Shown here in pieces: positions 32,778 through 42,659 of a stretch of DNA of 64,000 bases (position 1 is the first letter of the stretch; the number at the start of each line of letters is the position of its first letter). Position numbers and translations under genes: made by a program. Source of the DNA: Qipengyuania gelatinilytica (lineage in GTDB: Bacteria; Pseudomonadota; Alphaproteobacteria; Sphingomonadales; Sphingomonadaceae); NCBI RefSeq assembly GCF_019711315.1, contig NZ_CP081294.1:1240001-1304000 (forward strand). Reading direction: 5' to 3'. Below the pieces are notes generated by a model, which saw only the letters and a program-made list of their open reading frames with translations, was not told the origin of the DNA and did no database searches.

Positions 32778-35074
32778 AATCCCTCCGAAAACAGCGGCAA
32801 CCGCTGCGGTCTTGCACCGGTACTTGCGTGAATGGCATTGGCAATGGCCGGAGCCGCCACCGCCACACCAAGTTCGCCGGGATCAAACGGTTCCGCTTCG
32901 CTGGAAATGAAATCGACCACGATCTCGGGGCAATCGGCAAGGCGCGGCAGGCCCATTCCCTCGAATCGCTTGGGTACGGGGTGCCCGTCGGTGAAAGTGA
33001 GCGGGCTACCCATCGCCAGCGCGATACCGAACAGCAGCCCGCCCTCGATCTGCTGGCGAGCGATATCGAGGTTGACGATCCGTCCGATATCGACCGCGAC
33101 GCTGAGGCGCGAAACCCGCACCCGCCCTTCGCCGGGAGCGACCTGCGCGACGCAGGCGATGTATCCGGAGCTTGCCGGATCTTCACCCATCTTCAGCATC
33201 GCCACGCCCTGTCCGGAGCCTTCGCGGCCCCCGTCCCAGTCGCCAAGCCTTGTCGCGCGGCGGAGCGTTTCCGCCATGCGCGGCGCTCCGCCCAGCATGG
33301 CCATGCGGTAGAGGAAAGGATCGCGGCCGGCATCTGCGGCCATTTCGTCGATGAAACTCTCGATCGCGAAGGCCGTCCAGGCATTCGCGCCTCCGCGCAT
33401 CCGGCCAACGGGAAGCGTGATCGTGGCCGGCACATGTTCGACGGCCACATTGCCGATGCCATAAGGAGGCACGGCGCCCTCCACCATCAAGGAGTCCGCC
33501 ACGCCATCGGCTTTGCCTTGGGCAGCTTCCGGCACGAGATTGTCGAACAAGCGCGCGCCCATCTCCAGCATGGCGGAAGGGGCCGTGACGCGGGTCCGCA
33601 GAGCGGCAGGCTGGCCTTGTGCGCCCCTCGAAGCCGACACTTCGATCGATACCGGCGGGCGCGGCGGGACGGCCTGGAAATCCTGCGCGCGGCTCCACGT
33701 CAACTGGACCGGACGTCCGACCTGCTCCGCAATCTGCGCGACTTCGATCGCTTGCTGCTTCTCGAGCCGCGCATCGAAACTTCCGCCAGCAGAAACCGGG
33801 TACAGTACGACATCGCTGGCCGAAATACCGATAGCCCTGGCCGCGGCATCGCGCGCTTCGGCTGGTGCCTGCGAGGCAATCCACAGATCCAGCCGCCCAC
33901 CCTCGTAGCGCGCCGTCGCACTCGCGGTTTCCAGGGGCGCATGGGCAGCAGCTGCAAAACCATAGCGCCGGACGAGATCGGGCGTGCCCATCATGCCGTC
34001 GGGATCGCCGATGGTGACGATCCGCTCTGCAAGATCGTCCGAACCTCCGATCGCCCGTTCCATCTCGGTATCGAGGACGATCTGCTCGAGCGCGCCGGGG
34101 CCCGTGAACTGCGGCCTCATGCGGGCAAGCGCCTCATCGGCGATCCACCAGCTGTCGGCCACCGCGGCAATCCAGCGTTTCGACGTCACGACGGTGCGCA
34201 GGCCGCGCATGCCGGCGACCTTGCTCTCATCGAAGCGGAGCAGTTCGGGCAGGCCGATCGGACCGTGCCGGATCGAGGCAAAGACCATGCCCGGCAAGCG
34301 CACGTCGGCGGCAAAGACATGTGTGCCATCGACCTTGGATGGAAGGTCGAGTCGCGGGAAGAGCGTCGATCCATCGGCCTCGCCCGGGATCGGTTCCTCG
34401 AAGGCTGCGACGGGCCGGATGGGCGCAGGGTCGGGCGGGTCTAGCTCAGAAGCCTCGGCCACCAGTTCGCCGAAGGGGAGCCGGTTTTCGCCATTGATGA
34501 CGAAGCCCTCGACCACTTCGCATTCCTCGGGCTCGACATCCCAGCGGTCGGCAGCGGCGCGGGTCAGCATGTCGCGAGCGGTGGCGGCGGCCTGTCGCAG
34601 CGGCATCTCGTAAGCGGCAAGGCTGGTGCCGCAGGCCGTCGCGTTGAAGTCGTTGCGGTGCGCGAAGCGTTCGACCAGCCAATCGTCCTGGTCCTCTGCC
34701 CATGACGGCATGCCCGACCAGAGCGCGGACCACCTCGCGGCAAGCGGGAGGTTGGCGAAATGTCCTGCGGGCGGGGTCGGTTCGATCCCCACCTGCCGCC
34801 AGTCGGCGCCCAGTTCGGTTGCCGCAACCTGTGCCAGAACCGTGCCGATACCCTGCCCCATTTCGAGCTGGGGTACAGCGACCGTCACGACGCCGTCGCG
34901 ACCTATCACCAGCCAGCCGCCGAACAGCGCCTCGCCCTCGCCGGCCCGCAAGGGACTGGGGTAGCTACGCGGCCAGAGCGTCCATGCGACGAGCAGTCCG
35001 CCGCCGGCAGCGGCGCCGATCAGCAGCTTGCGCCGCGATACCTCGATGTCTTTCAGCTTCTCTCGGATATCCAT
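32774..35074 (-). CDS. Molybdopterin-binding aldehyde/isoquinoline oxidoreductase subunit (IorB-like)
   Basis: 766 residues from ATG 35074. A twin-arginine signal (SRRKLLIGAAAGGGLLVAW) points to periplasmic export. Two molybdopterin-binding regions resemble isoquinoline 1-oxidoreductase beta subunits: LEMGQGIGTVLAQVAATELGAD and the C-terminal GELGVAVAAPAIANAI with a likely catalytic Glu. The central SAGGSFDARLEKQQA differs from the usual GGSFGRR-like motif. No small 2Fe-2S subunit (IorA) is adjacent, although it is normally needed for electron exit. It overlaps the mrp gene by 22 bp and hemH by 4 bp; the three are one operon. Confidence 0.8.
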   Translation of the reverse strand: MDIREKLKDIEVSRRKLLIGAAAGGGLLVAWTLWPRSYPSPLRAGEGEALFGGWLVIGRDGVVTVAVPQLEMGQGIGTVLAQVAATELGADWRQVGIEPTPPAGHFANLPLAARWSALWSGMPSWAEDQDDWLVERFAHRNDFNATACGTSLAAYEMPLRQAAATARDMLTRAAADRWDVEPEECEVVEGFVINGENRLPFGELVAEASELDPPDPAPIRPVAAFEEPIPGEADGSTLFPRLDLPSKVDGTHVFAADVRLPGMVFASIRHGPIGLPELLRFDESKVAGMRGLRTVVTSKRWIAAVADSWWIADEALARMRPQFTGPGALEQIVLDTEMERAIGGSDDLAERIVTIGDPDGMMGTPDLVRRYGFAAAAHAPLETASATARYEGGRLDLWIASQAPAEARDAAARAIGISASDVVLYPVSAGGSFDARLEKQQAIEVAQIAEQVGRPVQLTWSRAQDFQAVPPRPPVSIEVSASRGAQGQPAALRTRVTAPSAMLEMGARLFDNLVPEAAQGKADGVADSLMVEGAVPPYGIGNVAVEHVPATITLPVGRMRGGANAWTAFAIESFIDEMAADAGRDPFLYRMAMLGGAPRMAETLRRATRLGDWDGGREGSGQGVAMLKMGEDPASSGYIACVAQVAPGEGRVRVSRLSVAVDIGRIVNLDIARQQIEGGLLFGIALAMGSPLTFTDGHPVPKRFEGMGLPRLADCPEIVVDFISSEAEPFDPGELGVAVAAPAIANAIHASTGARPQRLPLFSEGL

Positions 35075-36018
35075 GTCGCGAGCTTTTCTGCAATCGCATG
35101 GAAGGCTCCGGCATGCGCGCCGTCGCCTGCTGCCGGCGGTTCGCCGGCGTCGCTGCCTTGCCTGATATCCATCGCCAGCGGGATGCGGCCGAGGAAGGGC
35201 AATTCGAGCCGTCCAGCCGCAGCCTCGACCCCGCCCGAACCGAAGGGATCGGATGTTTCGCCGCAATGCGGGCAGGCATAGCCGGACATGTTTTCGACCA
35301 GTCCGATCACCGGAACCCCGGCCGTATCGAAGAGCTGGCCGGCACGTGCCGCGTCGATCAGCGCCAGGTCCTGCGGGGTGGAGACCAGCACTGCCCCCGC
35401 CGGCTTGAATTTCTGCACCATGGTCAGCTGGACATCGCCCGTGCCCGGCGGGAGATCGATCAGCAGGACCTGCGTATCCTCGGCCCAATGCGCCTCGATC
35501 AGCTGGCCGAGCGCGCCAGCGGCCATCGGCCCGCGCCACGCCAGCGCCTTGCCCGGTGCCACGAGGTGCCCCATCGAAAGATGATCGACGCCATACTTGC
35601 TTTCGAGCGGGATCGGCTTGTTGTCGCGCGCATCGGGCCGTTGTCCCTGCGTACCGAAAATGACCGGCTGCGAGGGACCGTATATATCGGCATCGACCAG
35701 CCCGACCTTCACGCCCTTCTTCGCCAGCGCGATCGCGAGGTTGGCGGTCAGCGTCGACTTGCCGACACCGCCCTTGCCCGATCCCACGGCGATGATCATC
35801 GGACCCTTGCGCTCTGCCGTCATGACCACCCGCACGTCCGCGATATCCGCGACGTCGGCCAGCGACTGCTTCACCTCGGCCTCGATCGCCTTTCGCGCAT
35901 CCTCACCCAGCCCGGCAACATCGAGCACGACTGTGGCGCGACCTTCATTGATAACGCTCCCCGTCACACGGGTTGCGATTTCGGGCGGCAGATTGTCGGT
36001 AATTCGGCTTTCGCTCAT
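35053..36018 (-). CDS. mrp: Mrp/ApbC-type iron-sulfur carrier ATPase
   Basis: 321 residues. An N-terminal MIP18-like (DUF59) domain is followed by a P-loop GSGKGGVGKSTLTANLA, DADIYGPSQPVIFG and the CxxC in GYACPHCGETSD, with DLPPGTGDVQLT. Such proteins bind and deliver 4Fe-4S clusters in an ATP-dependent way. It is first in an operon with the molybdenum-hydroxylase subunit and ferrochelatase, which may need cluster and iron supply, though the linkage is inference. It is divergent from hflK with a 75-bp gap. Confidence 0.9.
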   Translation of the reverse strand: MSESRITDNLPPEIATRVTGSVINEGRATVVLDVAGLGEDARKAIEAEVKQSLADVADIADVRVVMTAERKGPMIIAVGSGKGGVGKSTLTANLAIALAKKGVKVGLVDADIYGPSQPVIFGTQGQRPDARDNKPIPLESKYGVDHLSMGHLVAPGKALAWRGPMAAGALGQLIEAHWAEDTQVLLIDLPPGTGDVQLTMVQKFKPAGAVLVSTPQDLALIDAARAGQLFDTAGVPVIGLVENMSGYACPHCGETSDPFGSGGVEAAAGRLELPFLGRIPLAMDIRQGSDAGEPPAAGDGAHAGAFHAIAEKLATWISERS

Positions 36019-36093
36019 GGGCGAAGCTGCTGGCGCATCGAAAAGCGCGCGGCAACCCCTGTTTTTCCTGCAAAGCCTTCCTATAAGACACTT

Positions 36094-37260
36094 ATGAGAA
36101 TTTTTGACGGGTTAGGACAAAGGATCCGCCTCGCAATGGCAGGAAACAATCCTTGGGGTTCGGGGGGCGATGGCTCTTCGGGTTCAGGCAATGACGATGA
36201 TGGGGCGAAAGGCTCCGGCGGTGGCGACAAGGGGAAAGGTCCACGCAATCCCTGGCTTCCGCCCGGTTCGGGTGGCGGGGATGGACGCCGCGGTCCCAAT
36301 ATCGAAGACATTTTCAAGAACCGCGGCCCCGAAGGTCCGCGCCGCAAGGGCGGCGGTCCGGGCGGTCCCGGCTTCCAGTTCCCACAGCGCCCCGGCGGCA
36401 AGAGCTGGTTTCCGGTTTTGGTGGTCGGCATCATCGGCCTCGGCCTGCTTGCCACCAGTGTCCACCTGATCGGTCCGCAGCAGAAGGCCGTGGTCAAGAC
36501 GCTCGGCAATTACACTCGCACGATGGATTCGGGCCTGCAGTTCAGCGCACCTTTCCCCATCGAAACGGTCGACGTCGAAGATGTCGAGGGCGTCCGTCCG
36601 ATCCGCATCCCGGGCAACAACAACCAGGCCAAGCTCATCCTGACCGGCGACCAGAACCTGGTCGACCTGAGCTATATCGTGCGCTGGAACATCAAGGACC
36701 TCGCAGATTACAAGTTCCGCGTGGTCGATCCGGAAGAAACGGTGAACGACGCCGCCGAAGCCGCCATGCGAGCATCGGTCGCAGAGAAGAACCTCGACGA
36801 GACCTTCTCGGGTCAGGGCCGCGCCGCGATCGAGCTCGACGTGCGCGAACGCATGCAGGCTACGCTCGACAGCTACCGCGCAGGCATCCGCGTGCTCGGT
36901 GTAGAAATCGAAAAGGCCGACCCGCCCAGCCAGGTGGTCGACGCCTTCCGTGATGTGCAGGTGGCAGAGCAGAATGCCGACGCCGCCCGCAACCAGGCGC
37001 GCGGCTATGCCCAGCAGGTTGTCTCGCAAGCCGAGGGTGAGGCAGAAGCCTTCGACAAGGTCTACGAACAGTATCGCCTTGCCCCCGAGGTTACCCGCCA
37101 GCGTCTCTATTACGAGACCATGGAACGTGTGCTCAGCAAGACCGACAAGACCATTGTCGAAACGGACGGCGTGACAACCTATCTGCCGCTTCCCGAGGTG
37201 CGCCGACGTTCGCAACAGGCGCAACCGACCACCACCGTAACCGCACCGGGAGGCCAGTAA
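36094..37260 (+). CDS. hflK: FtsH protease modulator HflK
   Basis: 388 residues. A hydrophilic N-terminus very rich in Gly/Asp/Pro (about residues 15-100) precedes one membrane helix (WFPVLVVGIIGLGLLATSV) and a band-7/prohibitin domain (GPQQKAVVKTLGNYTRTMDSGLQF; LTGDQNLVDLSYIVRWNI) with the coiled C-terminal part EQNADAARNQARGYAQQ. HflK and HflC form a membrane cage around FtsH. An alternative ATG at 36136 (MAGNNPWGSG) also has a ribosome site (AAAGGA). The next gene begins 1 nt after the stop. Confidence 0.92.
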   Translation: MRIFDGLGQRIRLAMAGNNPWGSGGDGSSGSGNDDDGAKGSGGGDKGKGPRNPWLPPGSGGGDGRRGPNIEDIFKNRGPEGPRRKGGGPGGPGFQFPQRPGGKSWFPVLVVGIIGLGLLATSVHLIGPQQKAVVKTLGNYTRTMDSGLQFSAPFPIETVDVEDVEGVRPIRIPGNNNQAKLILTGDQNLVDLSYIVRWNIKDLADYKFRVVDPEETVNDAAEAAMRASVAEKNLDETFSGQGRAAIELDVRERMQATLDSYRAGIRVLGVEIEKADPPSQVVDAFRDVQVAEQNADAARNQARGYAQQVVSQAEGEAEAFDKVYEQYRLAPEVTRQRLYYETMERVLSKTDKTIVETDGVTTYLPLPEVRRRSQQAQPTTTVTAPGGQ

Positions 37261-37261
37261 G

Positions 37262-38095
37262 ATGAACCGTCTCTGGGAAGATCATCGCCTTTCGATCATC
37301 GTCGCAGCCGTCGCACTCGTCGGACTGTTGATGAGCGTTTACGTCGTGCCGGAAGAAGAACAGGCCGTCGTGATCCGTACCGGTGAACCGAAGCGTACGG
37401 TCAATACGCCGGGCGGTCAGAGCGATGCCGGCATCTACCTGCGCATGCCCTTCGTCGACCGGGTCGTACGGGTCGAAAAACGCCTGCTCGATCTGGAAAT
37501 GAACGACGAGGAAGTCCTGTCGGCCGACCAGCAACGCCTGCTCGTCAATGCCTATGCCCGCTTCCGCATTACCGATCCTGTCCGCATGGTCGAACGTGCC
37601 GGTTCGACCGACGGGGTGCGCTCCGCACTCGAGCCGATCCTCAACTCGGTGCTGCGCCAGGAACTGGGTCGCCGTACCTTCCAGTCGATGCTGACCGCAG
37701 AACGCGGTTCTGCCCTGTCGAACGTCACGGCCAATCTCGACCGCCAGGCCCGCCAGTACGGTGCGGAGGTGGTCGATGTGAAGATCATGCGGACCGACCT
37801 TCCCGACGCCCCGCTCCAGTCGGCCTTCCGCCGGATGGAATCGGACCGTGAACGTGAAGCCCGGGCGATCCGTGCAGAAGGCGGACGCGATGCCCGCATC
37901 ATCCGCGCAGAGGCGGATGCGAGCGCCGCGAAAATCTATGCCGATGCCTATGGCAAGGATGCGAGTTTCTACGACTTCTATCGCGCCATGCAGAGCTACG
38001 ATACGACCTTTGCCAGCGAGAACGGGACTGCCGAGAGCAGCATCATCCTGTCGCCGGATAATGAGTATCTGCAGCAGTTCCGCGGGCGCCGTTGA
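37262..38095 (+). CDS. hflC: FtsH protease modulator HflC
   Basis: 277 residues. A short N-terminus and one membrane helix (LSIIVAAVALVGLLMSVYVV) precede a band-7 domain (VPEEEQAVVIRTGEPKRTV; LLDLEMNDEEVLSADQQRLLVNAYARFRITDPV) and a long alpha-helical stretch (DREREARAIRAEGGRDARIIRAEADASAAKI), all diagnostic of HflC. It works with HflK next door in controlling FtsH, likely at the inner membrane facing the periplasm. The ATG follows the hflK stop by one base, so it is an operon. Confidence 0.93.
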   Translation: MNRLWEDHRLSIIVAAVALVGLLMSVYVVPEEEQAVVIRTGEPKRTVNTPGGQSDAGIYLRMPFVDRVVRVEKRLLDLEMNDEEVLSADQQRLLVNAYARFRITDPVRMVERAGSTDGVRSALEPILNSVLRQELGRRTFQSMLTAERGSALSNVTANLDRQARQYGAEVVDVKIMRTDLPDAPLQSAFRRMESDREREARAIRAEGGRDARIIRAEADASAAKIYADAYGKDASFYDFYRAMQSYDTTFASENGTAESSIILSPDNEYLQQFRGRR

Positions 38096-38256
38096 CCGTT
38101 CGTCGAAGAGCGGCGCACCCGGATGGGCCCGTTCAAGGCGCATTCAGCGCCGAATTGCACTCCTGACGCCGGAACCGCGAGCCGGGTCCGGCATAGGATA
38201 TGCGTGGGACTAAGGTTCGCCGATATAACGAGGATTGAGAAAAGGACGTGAAGCCT

Positions 38257-39789
38257 GTGCGTTATGCCTATTCCGTAACCGCCGCCCTGTTGGCCGGTGG
38301 TGCTGCCCTTTCGCTGGCCGGCTATCCCGCCGGCGCGCAAGTCGCCCAGAACGACGATTCGACCATGGCCCGCGTAGTCCCGCGTGCGGGTGCACCGGAA
38401 AGCTTCGCCGACCTGACCGAGCAGTTGCAGCCCGCCGTCGTCAATATCTCGACCCGCCAGCGCGTCGAGATCGAGCGCAGCACCAATCCTTTCCAGGGAA
38501 CACCCTTCGAAGGACTGTTCAACCAGCGCCGTGGCCAGCAGCAAGAAGACGACGAGCCGCAGTACCGTGAAGGCCAGTCGCTCGGATCGGGCTTCATCAT
38601 CTCGGCAGACGGCTATGTCGTGACCAACAATCACGTGGTCAGCCCCTCGGGCCGCGCGTCGGTCCAGGAAATCACGGTCACCCTGCCCGACGGCACCGAA
38701 TACGATGCCGAACTGGTCGGCACGGACGCGCAGTCCGACCTCGCCGTCCTCAAGGTTGACCGCCGCGAGCCGTTCCCCTTCGTCAAGTTCGGCGATAGCG
38801 GCCAGGCACGTGTGGGCGACTGGGTTATCGCCATCGGTAATCCTTTCGGCCTTGGCGGAACCGTGACCAGCGGCATCGTCTCGAGCGTCCTGCGCTCGAC
38901 CGGCGGTGGTGCCTATGACCGCTACATCCAGACCGATGCCAGCATCAATCGCGGCAACTCGGGCGGCCCGCTGTTCGACATGCAGGGCAATGTGATCGGC
39001 ATCAACAACGCCATCATTTCGCCGACCGGCGGCAGCGTGGGCATCGGCTTCGCCATTCCGGCCGAAACCGCCGCTCCGATCGTCGACAAGCTTGTCCGCG
39101 GCGTGGAAATCGAGCGCGGCTATCTCGGCATCCAGATCGAACCGGTAAGCGACGATCTCGCATCTTCGCTCGGCCTGCGCAGCAAGCGCGGAGAGATCGT
39201 TCAGATGGTCCAGTCGGGCGAAGCTGCCGAACGGGCCGGCATCGAGCCGGGCGACATCGTGATTTCGGTCAACGGCCGGGACGTGACGCCTGACCAGACC
39301 CTGTCCTTCCTCGTCGCCAATGTCGCGCCGGGCACCACTATTCCGGTGGAAGTCATCCGCGATGGCGAACGCCGCCAACTCAATGTCACTCTCGGCAAGC
39401 GTCCTAGCGAAGAGGAACTTCGCCAGCGCCAGATGTTCGATCCGGATGCTGAGCCGGAAGACGACATGGCGCCGAGCGACAACGAGGTGATCCAGGAGCG
39501 CCTTGGCCTGCAGGTCCTCGAGCTCACGCCGCAGATCGCGCGCCAGCTTGGTGCAAGCAGCGTTACGAGCGGTCTCGTGATCGCATCGGTCAACCAGAAC
39601 TCGGACGCGGCCCGCAAGGGTCTCCAGCGCGGCGACATCATCCTGACGGCGAACTATCGCCCGATGGTCGAGGTGGCCGATCTGGAGAAAACCATTCGCG
39701 GCGCAGAAGCTGACGGACGCGATGCGGTCCTGCTGCGCTTCCAACGCCGCGGCGGGCAGCCTGTATACAGAGCCGTGCGACTGCGCTGA
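38257..39789 (+). CDS. degP: Do-family periplasmic serine endopeptidase
   Basis: 510 residues from GTG at 38257; a GTG at 38248 is only 1 nt from AAGGA while 38257 has a 10-nt spacer, so it is preferred. A signal peptide (YSVTAALLAGGAALSLAGYPAGAQ) is followed by a trypsin-like protease with H126 (TNNHVV), D161 (SDLAVLK) and S235 (GNSGGPL), and two PDZ domains (about 275-375 and 410-505). It degrades or refolds misfolded envelope proteins. It sits downstream of hflKC with a 160-bp gap that includes a G/C-rich stem (38168-38192). Confidence 0.9.
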   Translation: MRYAYSVTAALLAGGAALSLAGYPAGAQVAQNDDSTMARVVPRAGAPESFADLTEQLQPAVVNISTRQRVEIERSTNPFQGTPFEGLFNQRRGQQQEDDEPQYREGQSLGSGFIISADGYVVTNNHVVSPSGRASVQEITVTLPDGTEYDAELVGTDAQSDLAVLKVDRREPFPFVKFGDSGQARVGDWVIAIGNPFGLGGTVTSGIVSSVLRSTGGGAYDRYIQTDASINRGNSGGPLFDMQGNVIGINNAIISPTGGSVGIGFAIPAETAAPIVDKLVRGVEIERGYLGIQIEPVSDDLASSLGLRSKRGEIVQMVQSGEAAERAGIEPGDIVISVNGRDVTPDQTLSFLVANVAPGTTIPVEVIRDGERRQLNVTLGKRPSEEELRQRQMFDPDAEPEDDMAPSDNEVIQERLGLQVLELTPQIARQLGASSVTSGLVIASVNQNSDAARKGLQRGDIILTANYRPMVEVADLEKTIRGAEADGRDAVLLRFQRRGGQPVYRAVRLR

Positions 39790-39810
39790 TCTCTGATCAC
39801 AGCACATAGA

Positions 39811-39846
39811 AAAGGCCCTCCCGGTTCGCACCGGAAGGGCCTTTTT
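39811..39846. terminator. Bidirectional intrinsic terminator
   Basis: AAAGGCCCT (39811-39819) pairs with AGGGCCTTT (39836-39844), and CCGGT/ACCGG closes a 4-nt loop, with one internal mismatch. A T-run follows. It lies between the convergent degP and PBP1A genes. Confidence 0.9.
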
Positions 39847-39868
39847 CTTTGCCTGCTGCCGGGCGGCC

Positions 39869-42061
39869 CTAGTTGCGGGGCCGCGGTTCCGGCCTCTGCG
39901 GCCGCTCGTCTCGCCCGATGGCATTGTCGAGGAAGTCGTCGTCGATCGCTTGCGGTGCGCCATCTTCGCCGCGCCCGGTAGTCGTATCGGGTCGCGGTCC
40001 CGGCACGCGCTGGGGACGACCGGACCGGTCGAACTCGTCATCGAATTGGCGCTGCACCCCGCCTTCGCCCGGCAAGGGCAGGTCACCGCCCGGCTGGTCG
40101 CTCCGGCCGGGTTCGATCATATTGCCCTGCTCGTCGATGTAGTAATAATCGTCGGGATTGCCGAAGAAGTAATCGTCTTCCGCATCCATCTGCCATTCGG
40201 GCAGCTGTAGCTCGGTGTCGAATTCCTCGACCGGACGATCCTTCACTGCGTAGCGCATATAGGCGGCAAAGGCCTGCGCAGGCGCACGTCCGCCCTGAAG
40301 CCCGCCGACGCGGCGGTTGTCGTCGCGGCCCATCCATACGCCGGTGGTAATCCCGGAAGAGAACCCGACGAAATAGCCATCCTTGTTCGAGCTGGTCGTG
40401 CCGGTCTTGCCGGCAACCGGCCTGCCGATCTGGGCCGCACGACCGGTGCCGGTCTGGACGGCCGCCTGCAGCAGGTCGGTAATGCCGCGCGCGACGTGGT
40501 CGGGCACCAGCTGGGTGCTGCGCGCCTTGCGGTGCTGGTAGAGCAACTCGCCGTCGGCCGTCGTCACCTTGACGATGCCATAGGGCTCGACGGAGGACCC
40601 GCCAGCCGAAACGGCCGCAAAGGCACGCGTCATGTCGAGCAGGCGCACCTCGTTCGAACCGAGCACCATTGCCGGATAGGTATTGATCGGCGTGCTGATC
40701 CCGAAGCGCCTTGCCATCGAGGCGACCTGCGAGAAGCCGACCTCGTTACCGAGCTGCGCTGCCACGGTGTTGATCGAATAGGCGAAGGCTGTGCGCAGGT
40801 TCGTCTCGCCGATATTGCGGCCATTCGAGTTGCGCGGGCTCCACCCGCCGATGGACACTTCGGTATCCACCACGCGGTCGTTCGGCGTGTAACCTGCTTC
40901 AAGCGCCGCGAGATAGACGAACAGCTTCCAGCTCGAACCGGGCTGGCGCATGGCGTTGGTCGCGCGATTGTAATTGGTCTCGACGTAGTCGGTGCCGCCC
41001 ACCAGCGCGAGGATTGCTCCGTCGCGGTCGAGGCTGACCAGCGCGCCCTGCGCACCATCGGGTGCATTGGCCTGTACGGCAGTCGTGGCTGCCTTCTGCA
41101 TGCCGGGATCGAGCGTGGTCCAGACTTCGATCGGCTCGAAGGTCTCGGGCAGCAGCAGTTCCAGCTGCGGCAACGCCCAGTCGGTGAAGTAGCGGACCGA
41201 GTTGGTGCCCTGCTCCTGCTTCAGGTTCACCGCGGACACATCGACCTTGGCCTGGTCGGCGGTAATCCGGCCCTGCTCGCGCATGAGACGCAGCACGACG
41301 CTGGCGCGGCCTACAGCGGCATCGACATCGGCAGTCGGCGAATAGCGGCTCGGCGCCTTGACGAGCCCGGCGATGATCGCGGCCTCGGCAGTCGAAAGCT
41401 CGGTCGCCGGATGGCTGAAGAACTTACGGCTCGCCGAATCGATGCCATATGCGCCGCCGCCGAAATAGACCTTGTTGAGATAGAGCTCGAGGATCTGCTC
41501 CTTCGAAAACTTCCATTCGAGCGCCATCGCCAGCACCGCCTCGCGTGCCTTGCGGTCCAGCGAGCGGTTGGAGTTGAGGAAGACATTACGCGCAAGCTGC
41601 TGCGTGATCGTCGAGGTCGCACCCAGGCGATCTTCGCCCGTCGCCCAGACGTAGACTGCGCGCGCAAGGCCGTAAGGATCGACGCCGGGATGCGAATAGT
41701 AACGCCGGTCTTCGACCGAGATCATCGCGTCCTTCATCACCTGCGGGATTTCGTCGGAAGAGATCCAGCGGCCGTAGCTCGGCCCGAGCTCGACCAGCTC
41801 GCTGCCGTCGCGCGCGCGCACGACGATGGTCTGTGCGTTCTGGGTCGCCTTGAGCTGGTAGAAGCTGGGCAGCGAACGCGCGGCAAATGCCACCGCAATG
41901 GCAATGAACAGCGCACCGAGCAGCGCCGCCGCGCCGCCCCAGATGACGATCCGCTTGCTCCACTTCCTAAGCGGGCTGAAGTCCCGCTTGCCTTCCGCCT
42001 CCGCGCGTGCGGCGCGTTCCGCGCGCGTTGCCCCTTTGCGGCGGCTGCCTCGTTTCGTCAT
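39869..42061 (-). CDS. Penicillin-binding protein 1A family (bifunctional)
   Basis: 730 residues. A basic cytoplasmic start and one membrane helix (RIVIWGGAAALLGALFIAIAVAFA) precede a family-51 glycosyltransferase with E117 (VEDRRYYSHPGVDPYG) and ATSTITQQLARN, then a transpeptidase with SSWK (motif 1), SINT (motif 2) and KTGTTS (motif 3). The C-terminus is a 130-residue low-complexity tail rich in Asp, Arg, Pro and Gly. It polymerises and crosslinks peptidoglycan. SSWK differs from the common SSFK only in the third position. No neighbour is co-transcribed. Confidence 0.93.
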   Translation of the reverse strand: MTKRGSRRKGATRAERAARAEAEGKRDFSPLRKWSKRIVIWGGAAALLGALFIAIAVAFAARSLPSFYQLKATQNAQTIVVRARDGSELVELGPSYGRWISSDEIPQVMKDAMISVEDRRYYSHPGVDPYGLARAVYVWATGEDRLGATSTITQQLARNVFLNSNRSLDRKAREAVLAMALEWKFSKEQILELYLNKVYFGGGAYGIDSASRKFFSHPATELSTAEAAIIAGLVKAPSRYSPTADVDAAVGRASVVLRLMREQGRITADQAKVDVSAVNLKQEQGTNSVRYFTDWALPQLELLLPETFEPIEVWTTLDPGMQKAATTAVQANAPDGAQGALVSLDRDGAILALVGGTDYVETNYNRATNAMRQPGSSWKLFVYLAALEAGYTPNDRVVDTEVSIGGWSPRNSNGRNIGETNLRTAFAYSINTVAAQLGNEVGFSQVASMARRFGISTPINTYPAMVLGSNEVRLLDMTRAFAAVSAGGSSVEPYGIVKVTTADGELLYQHRKARSTQLVPDHVARGITDLLQAAVQTGTGRAAQIGRPVAGKTGTTSSNKDGYFVGFSSGITTGVWMGRDDNRRVGGLQGGRAPAQAFAAYMRYAVKDRPVEEFDTELQLPEWQMDAEDDYFFGNPDDYYYIDEQGNMIEPGRSDQPGGDLPLPGEGGVQRQFDDEFDRSGRPQRVPGPRPDTTTGRGEDGAPQAIDDDFLDNAIGRDERPQRPEPRPRN

Positions 42062-42172
42062 GCTGGCCTTATGTCCTCAATTCTCTTGGAGCAGCATCTG
42101 GCCCCATATCCGCCGCGATCTTGCATGGCGAGACGTAACGGAATGTGAACGTCGAGTCGCGGCCCGGGAAAA

Positions 42173-42577
42173 CTATTCCCCGTCTTCCGGCTCGAAGTCG
42201 AGCGCGGCGGAATTGATGCAATAGCGCAGACCCGTCTCGCCGGGCCCGTCGGGGAAGACATGGCCGAGATGCCCGTCGCAATTGGAACAGACGACTTCGG
42301 TGCGGATCATGCCGTGGCTGGTGTCGCGATGCTCTTCCACCACGTCGCCTTCGGCAGGAGCGGTAAAGCTCGGCCAGCCGCAGCCGCTGTCGTATTTGTC
42401 GTCGCTTTCGAACAATAGCTGGCCGCAGGCGGCACAATGATATTCCCCTTCGGCCTTGTTCTTGTCGTACTTGCCGGTAAAGGCCCGCTCGGTTCCCTTC
42501 TCGCGCAGGATGTGGAACTGCTCCGGTGTCAGCTTCTCGCGCCATTCGGCGTCGGTCATATTGAGCTTGTCGGTCAA
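42173..42577 (-). CDS. msrB: Peptide-methionine (R)-S-oxide reductase
   Basis: 134 residues from TTG 42577, which has AAGGA with a 6-nt spacer; an in-frame ATG at 42559 lacks one. Zinc ligands are C48/C51 (HCAACG) and C97/C100 (CSNCD), and C120 (RYCIN) is catalytic. [25 protein letters not shown] is family-typical. It repairs Met-R-oxide; MsrA is at 25875. No resolving cysteine near the N-terminus is seen. The divergent rpsT starts 201 bp away. Confidence 0.92.
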   Translation of the reverse strand: MTDKLNMTDAEWREKLTPEQFHILREKGTERAFTGKYDKNKAEGEYHCAACGQLLFESDDKYDSGCGWPSFTAPAEGDVVEEHRDTSHGMIRTEVVCSNCDGHLGHVFPDGPGETGLRYCINSAALDFEPEDGE

Positions 42578-42659
42578 TGCAGGTCCTTTCTCTTGTGTGG
42601 CAGCAGCACGCTTCCCATATAGGCAAACAGGAGGCGGAGCGCACGGTTCCGGCTTTAGC

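Noticed and set aside
32828..34444. A 538-codon plus-strand frame opposite the molybdenum hydroxylase gene.
   Set aside because: Antisense shadow: Arg/His-rich composition, no motif, no ribosome site.
40496..42148. A 550-codon plus-strand frame opposite PBP1A.
   Set aside because: In-register antisense of PBP1A; no domain recognised.
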